Shown here piece by piece: positions 1 to 8,260 of a DNA stretch of 64,000 nucleotides. The stretch is from assembly GCA_029261855.1 (NCBI GenBank), contig JAJDAN010000028.1, positions 62,001 to 126,000 of the forward strand, given 5' to 3'. A program made the translations under genes and the position numbers. The notes under the pieces were generated by a model. It did not search any database. It saw nothing but the letters and a program-made list of their open reading frames with translations, and was not told where the DNA came from. Each line of letters starts with the position of its first letter. Positions within the stretch are counted from its first letter, which is position 1. The stretch is from Deltaproteobacteria bacterium (lineage in GTDB: Bacteria > Myxococcota_A > UBA9160 > UBA4427).

Positions 1-2
1 TG

Positions 3-113
3 GTCGGCGGACTCGTATCCGCGACACTCTTGACCCTGATCGTGATTCCGGTCGTCTTCGCACTCGTTCGGAGCCGCAGCCTGCCCGTCGCGGTCGCGAG
101 CGACGATCACTAG
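3..113 (+). CDS. RND efflux permease, C-terminal end (partial)
   Basis: Only the last 36 codons lie in the window, reading in frame to the TAG at 111-113. They encode the end of the last transmembrane helix, starting VGGLVSATLL, followed by a short hydrophilic tail rich in Arg and Asp. The G-G-L-V-S-x-T-L-L-T-L pattern followed by I-P-V is typical of the final helix of RND pumps, especially the heavy-metal (CusA/CzcA) branch. The copper ATPase, CsoR and porin genes nearby fit a metal-efflux role. The substrate is inferred from context only, since the periplasmic and proton-relay regions lie outside the window. Confidence 0.7.
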   Translation, partial: VGGLVSATLLTLIVIPVVFALVRSRSLPVAVASDDH

Positions 114-177
114 ACGCGCGCGACGGGTGTGAGGCGAGCCTTGTCACCGTCGGGCTTCTCGCCCCGTAGAACGGGTC

Positions 178-627
178 ATGGATCTCTGGGAAGCGGTGAC
201 TAGTCTTGTTCGTCGCGACGCGAAGCTCGCGGTGGACAAGACTGGCGCTTCGGCCGATCTCGAGCTGCAGGCCGCAACCGCGATCATCCTGCTCGAGGCC
301 GCCCACGGCGATGAAGTCTACGCTTGGAGCGAGCACCGTGCGATCACGCGTGGGCTCGAGCGGGCATTCGGAATCGGAAGGGAGGAGGTCGTCGAGCTGC
401 TCGGCCGCGCGGAAGAAATTCGCCCGCCCGTCGTCACCCTCGCAGACGTCACCGCCCTGATCGCGGAGCGATTCACGAAGGCCCAGCGCTTCGAGATCGT
501 CCGGCTGGTCTGGAAGGTGATCGAGGCAGATCATGTGGTCGATGACTGGGAGACCGTCCTCGCCGACCATGTCGCCCGTGCCGTGGGGCTGACCGCGGAG
601 GAAGCCCGGCGGGCCCGAGAAGGCTAG
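178..627 (+). CDS. TerB-like domain protein
   Basis: This 149-residue, all-helical, acidic soluble protein has no signal peptide or membrane segment. The pattern fits the TerB/tellurite-resistance fold: helix one ends near residue 40 (AAxxLLEAA), a second helical pair follows, and the C-terminal half carries IVRLVWKVIEADHVVDDWE with paired acidic residues like those that bind metal in TerB. It starts 64 bp after the RND gene on the same strand and may be the last gene of that operon. TerB-like proteins are often linked to metal or envelope stress, but the biochemical role is unknown. The start has only a weak upstream ribosome-binding site. Confidence 0.65.
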   Translation: MDLWEAVTSLVRRDAKLAVDKTGASADLELQAATAIILLEAAHGDEVYAWSEHRAITRGLERAFGIGREEVVELLGRAEEIRPPVVTLADVTALIAERFTKAQRFEIVRLVWKVIEADHVVDDWETVLADHVARAVGLTAEEARRAREG

Positions 628-663
628 CGCTCGGGACGTCCCAGGCGTCCATGCGGTCGATGG

Positions 664-1245
664 TCAACGGGCCGCGCGCAGGGCCTCCAGGATCGCGCTG
701 GTCTCCGCGTCGCTCAGGCCGTACAGAGGCATGAGCGTCTTCGCATTGTGTTCACGCGGTGTCTGGATCTGGACACGAATCCAGTCGGCTTGCCGCCGCT
801 CGAAGAGCCCTCGCAGACTCGGCCCGATGCTCCCTCCGGCGTCTCCGATCACGTGACATCCGCGGCAACCGTAGCGTTCGATCAGCTCGGAGCCCGAGAG
901 CCCAGCCGCTGGAACGACAGCCGCGAGCCGCCCGAGCCGGCGCGGGGGCGGGGGCGGGTTGTTGCTGGCGCGCAGAAACGCCTCGATGGTTCGCGCCTGT
1001 TCGCCGGGGAGACCCGCAATGACGCGCATGTGGGTGACGATCAGAGGCCAGTGTGCGTCGGAGTACTCGGCGGGCCCCCGCGCGTTGTGGCAACGCCCAC
1101 AGTTGTCGGAATAGAGCCGCGCGCCGCGTGCCAAGTCCGGCGGCGCCTTCTCGGCCTCGTTGGCCGCCGCGGATGTCGCCGCCAGGACCACGACCAGCAA
1201 CGCCCTCAGGACGAGCGACGCGTTCGGGCGTCTCAGTCGAAGCAT
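664..1245 (-). CDS. Periplasmic diheme cytochrome c
   Basis: The 193-residue protein has an N-terminal signal peptide (Arg-rich start, hydrophobic core, cleavage near AAANEAE). Two c-type heme sites follow: CGRCH at 49-53 and CRGCH at 127-131. A methionine in TLMPLY near the C-terminus could be an axial ligand. A Pro-rich linker near residues 97-101 separates the two heme domains. The frame stays open upstream, but this ATG is preferred because GGGAGGTG lies 6 bp upstream and the signal peptide begins here. It starts 34 bp after the porin stop on the same strand, so it is probably the last gene of the copper operon. Its redox partner is unknown. Confidence 0.85.
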   Translation of the reverse strand: MLRLRRPNASLVLRALLVVVLAATSAAANEAEKAPPDLARGARLYSDNCGRCHNARGPAEYSDAHWPLIVTHMRVIAGLPGEQARTIEAFLRASNNPPPPPRRLGRLAAVVPAAGLSGSELIERYGCRGCHVIGDAGGSIGPSLRGLFERRQADWIRVQIQTPREHNAKTLMPLYGLSDAETSAILEALRAAR

Positions 1246-1279
1246 CTGTTCACCTCCCAACACGGCAGCGCGCGGATCC

Positions 1280-2560
1280 CTAGAATCCATACGAGAACTG
1301 AAGGAAGAAGCGGTCTTCCCCTCCCTTGCCACTGTTCAACTCGTAGCTGAGCTTGAGCGGAGCGGATTCGTAGACCCAGAAGTTCAGGCCCAAAGCGAGC
1401 TGCCTTCGTTCGTTCGGAGCGTAGTCGGTGATCTGGCCCCATCGGACCACAGGCTCGACACGCCCGACCTGTCCCCACCATTCGCCGCTGTCCAGGATCA
1501 GGTTGTCCAGCCGGTACGATGCCTGGACGTAGTATCCCTGGGTGCTCGGACTCGAATCCTCGAACTCCTGCGACAGGCGAACGTACTCTGCCCGCCACTC
1601 GACGCCCTTGAAGTCATACCAGAGATCGGCGCCCACGAGGTTGTAGCGATCGCCGGAGCCAGCGACCTTGCCGGTCTGATAGGAGGCACCCACTTCTAGA
1701 TTGGGAATCGGAAGGAATCCGACCCGAGCCCCGTACCCGACGTCACTACTCGAGTTGGGAGTGCTCTTGAAGTCGAAATCGAGCGGGACGTCCTCGTCGT
1801 CCTCTTCCTCGATCGTGGGTGCATTCACGACATAGACCGCGTAGTTGAACTTCGACGAGTCACTCCACAGCGTGGCACCCCCGCTCACGATCGCACCGAC
1901 CTGGCTCACCACCGGGATGATCCCGACCTCGCCGTGCCCGCCGTAGATCGGGGGTGGCGATGGCAGCTTGTTGATCCAGGAAGGATGCAGGCGCTGTCCG
2001 AAGGCATTGAACGGTGTGAGAAAGAACCCTCCGCTGAGGGTCATCCAGTCGGTCAGGAGGTAGTCGATCTGAGCGAACTCCAGATCGACCTCGGTCTCCG
2101 TCTCGTGTCCGTCCCGCTGCAGCCCGAGTTCGAGCTCGCCGTTGAAATGCAACCGATCGGACATCCGGAAGTGAAACCCGGGGTTGAAGCCGAAGCCGAA
2201 GCCGTCCGGGCCGTCTTCGACCGCCCGGTAGTGGGCATCCCCGTAGCCGCTGATGAGGAAGCGGCTTTGCGGAGCCGTCTCGAACTCTTCGATACGCTCG
2301 TCGACGTATTCCGGCGTCACTTCCCCATCGGCACTGGCCGGTAGAGAGTCGGTATCGGAAGCTGGGGAGGCAGCCACGGCGGGAACTTCTTCCCCCTCCT
2401 GAGTCTGGACCGCGCGAAGCTCATCCAACTCTCCTCGCAACTCGTCGATGAGCTGGCCCTGCTCCGTGACGACGCCACGGAGATCACCGAGTTCGTCCGC
2501 TTCTGCTGCCTGTGCGCAGACCCAGAGAGCCACACCAACGACAAGAGCAGCGCTGCGCAT
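1280..2560 (-). CDS. Outer-membrane porin with N-terminal coiled coil
   Basis: The 426-residue protein has a signal peptide (about residues 1-19), then a short coiled coil (LGDLRGVVTEQG...LIDELRGELDELR), an acidic linker, and a long stretch of alternating polar/aromatic strands ending in a C-terminal phenylalanine (FSYGF), the usual beta-barrel insertion signal. The coiled coil plus barrel resembles trimeric phosphate-selective or OprP-like and metal-locus porins. It lies downstream of the copper ATPase and small CxxC protein and upstream of the cytochrome, all on one strand. A role in passing metal or small ligands across the outer membrane is inferred from this context. Confidence 0.75.
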   Translation of the reverse strand: MRSAALVVGVALWVCAQAAEADELGDLRGVVTEQGQLIDELRGELDELRAVQTQEGEEVPAVAASPASDTDSLPASADGEVTPEYVDERIEEFETAPQSRFLISGYGDAHYRAVEDGPDGFGFGFNPGFHFRMSDRLHFNGELELGLQRDGHETETEVDLEFAQIDYLLTDWMTLSGGFFLTPFNAFGQRLHPSWINKLPSPPPIYGGHGEVGIIPVVSQVGAIVSGGATLWSDSSKFNYAVYVVNAPTIEEEDDEDVPLDFDFKSTPNSSSDVGYGARVGFLPIPNLEVGASYQTGKVAGSGDRYNLVGADLWYDFKGVEWRAEYVRLSQEFEDSSPSTQGYYVQASYRLDNLILDSGEWWGQVGRVEPVVRWGQITDYAPNERRQLALGLNFWVYESAPLKLSYELNSGKGGEDRFFLQFSYGF

Positions 2561-2640
2561 CGGCCTCTCCCCCGATTCAAACTACGAGCTCGCGCTCTGA
2601 ACCGTGATACGTCGAGAGAACCAGAAGGTGACGCGCCGCT

Positions 2641-2916
2641 TCAGGCGTGCCGGGTGAAGCGGTCGAAGACGTTTGGCAGTCGGTGTTTCACGAGCACCAG
2701 TACACCAAAGAGGAGGAGCTCCTCGATGGCGAACTGCAGCCCGGAAATCACCCCTACGACTACTAGCGACCCCTGCAGGCCGGACACCCAGACGAAATCC
2801 TGAAGCTGATCCCGGCAGATCGAACAGACCGGGACGCGGAACAACCGCACTCCCGTTCGCATGCGGCAGAAGAGACAGCGCCAGGGTGCTTGCTCGTGCG
2901 GTCCTTCGCAGGACAT
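2641..2916 (-). CDS. Small membrane protein with two CxxC motifs
   Basis: The 91-residue protein has an N-terminal cytosolic-like part with two cysteine pairs (CLFC at about 14-17 and CSIC at about 32-35) separated by a basic stretch. One or two hydrophobic segments follow (about residues 42-76) before a basic tail. The cysteine pairs could bind a metal or form a zinc ribbon. It starts 22 bp after the copper ATPase stop and has a strong Shine-Dalgarno (GGAGG) upstream, so it is very likely co-transcribed with csoR and copA. I do not recognise the family. A metal-binding role is inferred from the cysteines and the neighbours. Confidence 0.6.
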   Translation of the reverse strand: MSCEGPHEQAPWRCLFCRMRTGVRLFRVPVCSICRDQLQDFVWVSGLQGSLVVVGVISGLQFAIEELLLFGVLVLVKHRLPNVFDRFTRHA

Positions 2917-2938
2917 GAACTCCCTCCATTCGGAGGCG

Positions 2939-5218
2939 CTAGATCTCGAGCCTCCGAAGACGCAGCGAGTTCGCGATCACCGAGAACGAGCTGAGACTCA
3001 TGGCAGCGGCCGCGATCATCGGGCTGAGAAGCAGCCCGAGCACCGGGTACAGAACGCCCGCCGCGACGGGCACCCCGATCGCGTTGTAGGCGAACGCGAA
3101 GAACAGGTTCTGGCGGATGTTCTGCATCGTCCCGTGGCTGAGTTTTCGGGCTCGCAGGATGCCCCGCAGATCGCCGCGTACCAGGGTGACGCCGGCGCTC
3201 TCCATCGCCACGTCGGTTCCGGTTCCCATTGCGATCCCGACGTGCGCCTGTGCGAGGGCGGGCGCGTCGTTGACCCCATCGCCCGCCATCGCGACGATGC
3301 GGCCCTCGTCCTGCAATCGACGCACGGCCTCGGCCTTCTGGTCGGGCAGGACGTCGGCGACTACTTCGTCGAGGCCAAGCGTCTTCGCGACAGCGTCAGC
3401 CGTCGTGCGGTTGTCGCCGGTCAACATCACCACGCGCAGACCGGCTCGGTGCAGTCCCTCCACCGCCCCGGCCGCAGATTCCTTGATCGGGTCGGCGACG
3501 CCGACGAGACCCGCGAGCTTGCCATCGATGCAGACGAACATGACGGTCTGCGCCTCGGCCCGGAATTCGTCCGCCGTGCTCTTCAGCGCGGCGACATCGA
3601 CACCGAGCTCGCCGGCGAGCTTCGGGTTTCCGATGGCGACGCTGCGACCCTCGACCCGCCCGACGATTCCGCGGCCCGTGCGCGAGTCGAAGTCCGACGC
3701 TTCGAGGAGCGCAATTCCCCGCTCGCTCGCCCCGTCCACGATGGCCTGGGCCAGGGGATGTTCGCTGGCCCGCTCGAGAGCCGCGGCGTCGCGCAACACC
3801 TCGGTTTCCGTGAAGCCCTCTACGGCAACCACGCTCACCAGCTTCGGCCGCCCTTCGGTCAGGGTCCCCGTCTTGTCGACGACGATCGTGTCGACGTCGC
3901 GCAGCAGCTCGATGGCCTCGGCGTTCCGGAACAGGACACCGGCGGACGCTGCCTTGCCAGTCGCCACCATGATCGACATGGGCGTCGCCAATCCGAGCGC
4001 ACAGGGGCACGCGATGATCAGCACCGCGACGGCGTTGATCAACGCGTGCGCGAGACGCGGTTCGGGGCCGAAGGCGCCCCAGACGACGAAGGTGGCGATG
4101 GCCGCGACGATCACCGTAGGCACGAAGTAGCCCGCCACCACATCGACCTGACGTTGGATGGGCGCCCGGCTGCGCTGGGCGGCGGCCACCATGGCCACGA
4201 TCTGTGCGAGCAGGGTCTCGGCCCCGACGCGCTCGGCAACGATCAAGAGAGCGCCCGTCCCGTTGACGGTCGCACCCGTCACCGCGTCGCCGACGCCCTT
4301 GGCGACGGGCAGCGGCTCGCCGCTGATCATGGATTCGTCGACGGCACTCGAACCGTCGACGACGCTCCCGTCGACCGGCACTTTCTCGCCGGGGCGCACC
4401 CGCAGCCGGTCTCCGACGCGGACCTCGTCGAGCGGCACATCCTGCTCGGAACCGTCTTCCGCGACGCGGCGGGCGGTTCGCGGTGCCAACCCCAGAAGCG
4501 CGCGGATGGCCGCGCCCGTCTGACTGCGGGCCCGCAGCTCGAGAACCTGTCCCAGCAGCACCAGGGTGATGATCACCGCTGCCGCCTCGAAGTAGAGTGC
4601 GACCCCGCCGTGGGCGTCGCGGAACGACGCCGGAAAGATCCCCGGCAGCACCGCCGCGACGACGCTGTAGCTCCAGGCGGCGCCAGTGCCGATGGCGATC
4701 AGGGTAAACATGTTCAGGTTGCGTGTGCGTAGCGACGCCCAGCCGCGCTCGAAGAAGGGCCAGCCCCCCCACAGCACCACCGGCGTCGCCAGCCCCAGCT
4801 GCAGCCAGACCAGCGCGCGAGACGGCTCGATGAACATCTCCCCCATCGCGATGACGAAGACAGGCAGCGTGAGCAGCGCGCTCACCCAGAAGCGGCGCAT
4901 CATGAGCGCGAGTTCCGGGTTCTCTTCCTCTTCCGCCGAGACGCTCACGGCTTCGAGCGCCATGCCGCAGATCGGGCAAGAACCCGGGCCGTCCTGGACG
5001 ATCTCCGGGTGCATCGGGCAGGTGTAGGGACCCGCCGCCGCCGGCTTGTCGCGCCGCGCCGGTTCGAGGAACTCCGCCGGGTCGGCGCGGAATCGTGCCA
5101 GGCAGCGCGCCGAGCAGAAGTGGTAGGTAGTCCCTGCGTGCGAATGTCGATGCGGACCTTCGGGGTCCACAGTCATTCCGCACACCGGATCGCGCGGCGA
5201 CTCCACTGAGTTCACCAT
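2939..5218 (-). CDS. copA: Copper-translocating P-type ATPase with YHS and heavy-metal-binding domains
   Basis: The 759-residue P1B-type ATPase would export Cu+ across the inner membrane. At the N-terminus is a YHS domain (about 10-50; PVCGM, later CSARC) and then a heavy-metal-binding domain (about 65-90; [15 protein letters not shown]) instead of the usual HMA ferredoxin-like domain. Membrane segments, the TGES-equivalent SGEP (299-302), the ion-site CPC (404-406), the phosphorylation motif DKTGT (448-452), SEHPLAQ and GDGVNDAP follow in order. It lies 16 bp downstream of csoR with GGGAG ahead of its ATG, giving a csoR-copA operon probably controlled by the palindrome at 5535-5551. Copper specificity is supported by CPC and CsoR, but silver is also possible. 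Confidence 0.93.
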   Translation of the reverse strand: MVNSVESPRDPVCGMTVDPEGPHRHSHAGTTYHFCSARCLARFRADPAEFLEPARRDKPAAAGPYTCPMHPEIVQDGPGSCPICGMALEAVSVSAEEEENPELALMMRRFWVSALLTLPVFVIAMGEMFIEPSRALVWLQLGLATPVVLWGGWPFFERGWASLRTRNLNMFTLIAIGTGAAWSYSVVAAVLPGIFPASFRDAHGGVALYFEAAAVIITLVLLGQVLELRARSQTGAAIRALLGLAPRTARRVAEDGSEQDVPLDEVRVGDRLRVRPGEKVPVDGSVVDGSSAVDESMISGEPLPVAKGVGDAVTGATVNGTGALLIVAERVGAETLLAQIVAMVAAAQRSRAPIQRQVDVVAGYFVPTVIVAAIATFVVWGAFGPEPRLAHALINAVAVLIIACPCALGLATPMSIMVATGKAASAGVLFRNAEAIELLRDVDTIVVDKTGTLTEGRPKLVSVVAVEGFTETEVLRDAAALERASEHPLAQAIVDGASERGIALLEASDFDSRTGRGIVGRVEGRSVAIGNPKLAGELGVDVAALKSTADEFRAEAQTVMFVCIDGKLAGLVGVADPIKESAAGAVEGLHRAGLRVVMLTGDNRTTADAVAKTLGLDEVVADVLPDQKAEAVRRLQDEGRIVAMAGDGVNDAPALAQAHVGIAMGTGTDVAMESAGVTLVRGDLRGILRARKLSHGTMQNIRQNLFFAFAYNAIGVPVAAGVLYPVLGLLLSPMIAAAAMSLSSFSVIANSLRLRRLEI

Positions 5219-5234
5219 CTCACGGCTCCCTGTC

Positions 5235-5522
5235 TCACCGGCTACCGATGCTCGAGAACTTCGAGAAGACGGTCATCAATTCGTCGACCTTTTCCCGGCG
5301 TTCCTTCGGGCGGCCCGATCCGATCGCGTCGGCCACACAGGTCTCGACGTGCTGCTGCAGCAGCAGCTTGCCGAGACCATCGAGGGCGGCGCGCGCCGCC
5401 GCTACCTGCATGAGAACGTCCACGCAGTAGCGGTCCTCTTCGATCATGCGCTCGATGCCTGCGACCTGTCCCGCGATGCGGCGGACGCGCTTCCTGGCCT
5501 GGGTCCGGGTGTCGGGTTTCAT
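5235..5522 (-). CDS. csoR: CsoR-family copper-sensing repressor
   Basis: The 95-residue all-helical regulator is of the CsoR/RcnR/FrmR (DUF156) family. The Cu(I) ligand set is intact: Cys33 (RYCVDV), His58 (QQHVET) and Cys62. The 25- and 4-residue spacings match those of mycobacterial CsoR (Cys36/His61/Cys65). An upstream in-frame ATG at 5558 exists, but using it would place the palindromic operator inside the coding region, so the ATG at 5522 is chosen. It has only a weak ribosome-binding site. The gene leads the copper ATPase operon, and autoregulation through the adjacent operator is expected for this family. Confidence 0.9.
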   Translation of the reverse strand: MKPDTRTQARKRVRRIAGQVAGIERMIEEDRYCVDVLMQVAAARAALDGLGKLLLQQHVETCVADAIGSGRPKERREKVDELMTVFSKFSSIGSR

Positions 5523-5534
5523 GGCCAAGAACCT

Positions 5535-5551
5535 ATACCCGGTAGGGGTAT
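5535..5551. promoter_or_regulatory. CsoR-type operator
   Basis: A 17-bp interrupted palindrome (ATACCC-ggtag-GGGTAT) lies 12 bp upstream of the chosen csoR start, in the 43-bp gap after the DUF3106 gene. CsoR family operators are GC-tract pseudo-palindromes flanked by TA-rich ends with this TACCC...GGGTA core. Position, symmetry and the neighbouring csoR all support the call. Binding is inferred. Confidence 0.75.
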
Positions 5552-5565
5552 GAGTCAAGGCGGCG

Positions 5566-6204
5566 TCAGGAATCGGGTGACCGACGCTCCATCCGCTGGC
5601 GCCTCAACAGCCGCCGCATCTCCTCGCGCTCCTCCGGGCTCATGTCCCGCAGCCGCCGCTGCTGTCTCCGCAGGCGCTCGCGACGCTCCGGAGACATCTC
5701 CCGCCAACGCTCGGAGTTCTCGCGGAGTCGTTCACGGTCTTCGGGGGGGCGTTCCCGTAGCGCGCGGTAGCGCTCTCGCAGTTGCTGCTGCTCTTCCAGG
5801 GGGAGGTCGCGGAAGTTCTTCAGCTTGCGCATCAGCGCCTGCCGCTCTTCCGGGGGCAGGCCGCGCAGCTCGTCCCGCAGATCCTGACGCGCCCGGGACC
5901 CGCGGGCCCGCAGGTCGTCGCGCAGTTGCCCCCGCTCGACCCGCAGCTCGCGACGTTCTTCGTCGGTCAGCTCGCGGAAGTTCTCGGCGCGCTTCCGAAG
6001 GGCTTCGATGCGCTTCTCGTACTCGGCGCGTTCGGCTTCGGGCAGGGTGTCGAGGAAGCGGCGCATTCGCTCGCCACGGCCCTGGGCCGGGACGTCGGTC
6101 TCGGCCGCAAAGGAGCAGAGCGGCGTGCTCACGAGCGCCAGTACCAGCATCCAGGCCAAAGCCAGAGCCGGAGAAAAGAAGCGAGTCTGGGGTCCTCGCG
6201 TCAT
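5566..6204 (-). CDS. DUF3106-like exported protein
   Basis: The 212-residue protein has a signal peptide (hydrophobic core ALAWMLVLALVS, cleavage near SFAAE). The rest is a highly charged Arg/Glu-rich helical region containing repeated units of the type L-x-x-x-x-P-E-E-R-x-x-L/M, the hallmark of DUF3106. Such periplasmic helical proteins are often found beside ECF sigma/anti-sigma pairs. Its ATG overlaps the anti-sigma stop (ATGA, 6201-6204), so the two are translationally coupled. It could act as the periplasmic sensor or target of the sigma system, but that is inference. A longer frame upstream is rejected because it would run through the anti-sigma gene. Confidence 0.75.
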   Translation of the reverse strand: MTRGPQTRFFSPALALAWMLVLALVSTPLCSFAAETDVPAQGRGERMRRFLDTLPEAERAEYEKRIEALRKRAENFRELTDEERRELRVERGQLRDDLRARGSRARQDLRDELRGLPPEERQALMRKLKNFRDLPLEEQQQLRERYRALRERPPEDRERLRENSERWREMSPERRERLRRQQRRLRDMSPEEREEMRRLLRRQRMERRSPDS

Positions 6205-6704
6205 CCGCTCTGCTCGGCCATCCACTCGAGCAGCTCGAGGTCCTCGATCACCTCGAGATCCGCGAGCGTCTCGTAGTCGAGTGCGATCCCGATCTCCTCG
6301 TCGGACGCCTGCGCAAGACCGACCTCGGGTGCGCCCGCGGAGCCCGGAGAAGAGGAGCCAGGAGAAGAGGAGCCAGGAGAAGAGGTACCCGGTGTGGGCT
6401 GCGAGCCCGGCATCACCAGGTAGACGGCAACCGCCGCTGCGGCCGCGAGTGCGCCGGCGCTCCACGCCGGGAGACGCCGCGGCTTCTGTTCGGTCTCGAT
6501 ACGCGCGCGCAGCGCCGCTGCCGCGTCCGGAGACAGCGCCGGTTGCGGCAGCCCGCGCAGGCGAGCGTCCACTCCCTCGAAGCTCGCCACGCGAGCGGCC
6601 AGATCGGGCTCGGCCGCGATCCGGGCGCGCAGCAGCGCCTCGCGTTCGGGTTCGAGCTCTCCGTCGATCAGGGCCGACAGCTCTTCGTCGAGGATCTCGT
6701 TCAT
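6201..6704 (-). CDS. Anti-sigma factor, single-pass membrane protein
   Basis: The 167-residue protein has a cytosolic N-terminus (ELSALIDGELEPEREA, as in anti-sigma zinc-finger-like domains but without the Cys/His set). A single membrane helix follows (about 82-99), then a Ser-Pro-Gly repeat linker and an acidic C-terminal tail (DLEVIEDLELLEWM) in the periplasm. It is expected to hold the ECF sigma factor inactive at the membrane. The ATG overlaps the sigma stop (ATGA, 6701-6704) and its own stop overlaps the next start, giving a tightly coupled three-gene operon. The linker is encoded by 15-bp tandem repeats. Confidence 0.82.
   Translation of the reverse strand: MNEILDEELSALIDGELEPEREALLRARIAAEPDLAARVASFEGVDARLRGLPQPALSPDAAAALRARIETEQKPRRLPAWSAGALAAAAAVAVYLVMPGSQPTPGTSSPGSSSPGSSSPGSAGAPEVGLAQASDEEIGIALDYETLADLEVIEDLELLEWMAEQSG
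6346..6385. repeat. 15-bp tandem repeat in the anti-sigma gene
   Basis: The unit GGAGAAGAGGAGCCA occurs at 6346-6360 and 6361-6375, with 10 bp of a third copy after it. On the coding strand it encodes a repeated Ser-Ser-Pro-Gly-Ser linker just outside the membrane. A multiple of three keeps the frame, so linker length could vary among strains. Confidence 0.85.
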
Positions 6705-7342
6705 ACCTTTTCTCCGACGTCTCGCGAATCGTCTGGTACGGCCGACGACCGACCCTGGGGCATCCGCTCGACCAGTGTCGCGCGCGCGCGATGCACGAGC
6801 GACTTCACGGACTTGTCGCTGGTCTCGAGCGCTCTCGCGATCTCCGCATAGGACAAGCCTTCCACGGCCGACAGCCACAGGGCCATGCGTTGGCGTTCGG
6901 GCAGGCGCCCCAGCTCCCGGGTCACGGCGTCGACCTCCCGCCGCGCCTGGGTCTGGCGCTCCGGGCCCGGGGACCGCGCCACCAGGGGAATCGCGCCATC
7001 TTCGTCGGTGCTCGCGTGCGGGCGCTTGCGGCGAGGCCGGCGCAGCTCGTTGAGGGCGAGGTTCGTCCCGATCCGGTACAGCCAGGTGGAAAAGCGTGCC
7101 TCGACGGCGTACCGATCCCGGGCCCCGTGTACGCGCAAGAAGGTCTCCTGTACCAGCTCCTCCGCGGTTGCCGCATCCGACACCATCCGTTGCAGGTAGG
7201 CGAGCAGGCGCCCACCCCAACGTGCGAAGAGCCGATCGAACGCGGCCGCGTCACCCTGCCCGTAGGCGAGCATGAGCGCTGCGTCTTCGTCCACGCGGTC
7301 CCGCTCGTCGAGCGGCTCGCCTTGCGAGCCTTCCAGCGTCAT
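6701..7342 (-). CDS. ECF RNA polymerase sigma factor
   Basis: The 213-residue sigma-70 family protein has region 2 (FDRLFARW...AEELVQETFLRVH...FSTWLYRIGTNLALNELRR) binding core and the -10 element. Region 4 (LPERQRMALWLSAVEGLSYAEIARAL...VKSLVHRARATL) carries the helix-turn-helix for -35. It is of normal ECF length and is followed by overlapping anti-sigma and DUF3106 genes. The proximity to csoR-copA suggests a metal or envelope-stress stimulus, but no target promoter was identified here. The start is uncertain: the ATG at 7342 is used, with an upstream in-frame start at 7420 and an internal Met at MLAYGQGD as alternatives. Confidence 0.88.
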   Translation of the reverse strand: MTLEGSQGEPLDERDRVDEDAALMLAYGQGDAAAFDRLFARWGGRLLAYLQRMVSDAATAEELVQETFLRVHGARDRYAVEARFSTWLYRIGTNLALNELRRPRRKRPHASTDEDGAIPLVARSPGPERQTQARREVDAVTRELGRLPERQRMALWLSAVEGLSYAEIARALETSDKSVKSLVHRARATLVERMPQGRSSAVPDDSRDVGEKV

Positions 7343-7438
7343 CAACTCGAATGCAGCTCCTCGGGCCACCGAACCTTCCAACCCGGCAGACCGCAACAAG
7401 TTCCGGCCCGGGCGAAGCACGCGTCCGCGAGCGGCAAC

Positions 7439-8260
7439 TCAGCGGAAGCCGGTGAGAAAGTCCGCTACCAGGGCGTCGAAGCGGTCCGCCGCGTCGATGT
7501 TCAGGATGTGCCCACCCCCTGCGATCCGCTCGAGCCGCGCCTTGGGGAGCTTCGCGGCCATCACCTCGGCCGCCGCCTGGTAGGCGGCATCGTCCTCGCC
7601 CACCAGGACCAGCGCGGGCACCTCGATGTGCTGCAGGTCGTCGATTACCGACGGTGCCGGCCCCGCCACGCGCCTCGCGAAGAGCCCGACTCCCACCGGG
7701 TCCTGGGCGATGATCGCCCGGGCCGCCGCCTGGGCGACGGGGTTTTCGGGGTCGCTCCCGATGCAGGTGGGCCCGGCCTTGCCGTTCACGAAGGCCTCGA
7801 AGCCGCGCTTCTCGATGAAGTCCGCCGTGCGGTCCGTGTTGGCCTGCCACTTCGCAGCGGCTTCGGGCTTCTTGAAACCGGGCCCCGCGGCTACGAGCAC
7901 GAGCCCGCAGACCCGCTCGGTATGTCGCACGGTGAAGTGCAACGACGACAAGCCGCCAAACGACAGTCCGGCCAGCACGGCAGGGCGCCCCCCGGCGCAG
8001 ACGTCGAGCACGCGACCGAAGTCGTCCACCACCCGGTCCATGTCGTAGAGCGCGGGGTCGTGGGGAGCGTCCGAGCGGCCGTGGCCGCGATAGTCCCACA
8101 GGATCACGCGCGCGCCGGCCTCGACGAGCGGACCCACCTGGCCGCGCCAGTTCTCGTGGGTGGTGGAGAACGCGCAAGAGAACAGGATCGGAACCCCTTC
8201 CCCGTGAACCTCCGCGTGCAGCTCGAGCCCATCCGCGGTCCGTACCCGATGGGTCGTCAT
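7439..8260 (-). CDS. Alpha/beta-fold hydrolase
   Basis: The 273-residue protein has the classic triad. The nucleophile elbow is GLSFGG (about residue 100), the acid is in VGEDDAA, and the histidine is in GGGHILN near the C-terminus. The oxyanion-region sequence YRGHGRSD follows the early strand. It resembles 3-oxoadipate enol-lactonase and other carboxylester hydrolases, but the substrate cannot be told. Its ATG overlaps the DUF2505 stop (ATGA at 8257-8260). The reading frame is open far upstream through sppA on the other side, but only this start gives the conserved N-terminus. Confidence 0.85.
   Translation of the reverse strand: MTTHRVRTADGLELHAEVHGEGVPILFSCAFSTTHENWRGQVGPLVEAGARVILWDYRGHGRSDAPHDPALYDMDRVVDDFGRVLDVCAGGRPAVLAGLSFGGLSSLHFTVRHTERVCGLVLVAAGPGFKKPEAAAKWQANTDRTADFIEKRGFEAFVNGKAGPTCIGSDPENPVAQAAARAIIAQDPVGVGLFARRVAGPAPSVIDDLQHIEVPALVLVGEDDAAYQAAAEVMAAKLPKARLERIAGGGHILNIDAADRFDALVADFLTGFR

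Noticed and set aside
2861-4732. Plus-strand open frame of 623 codons opposite the copper ATPase
   Set aside because: Shadow of copA; sequence is low complexity and His/Arg-rich.
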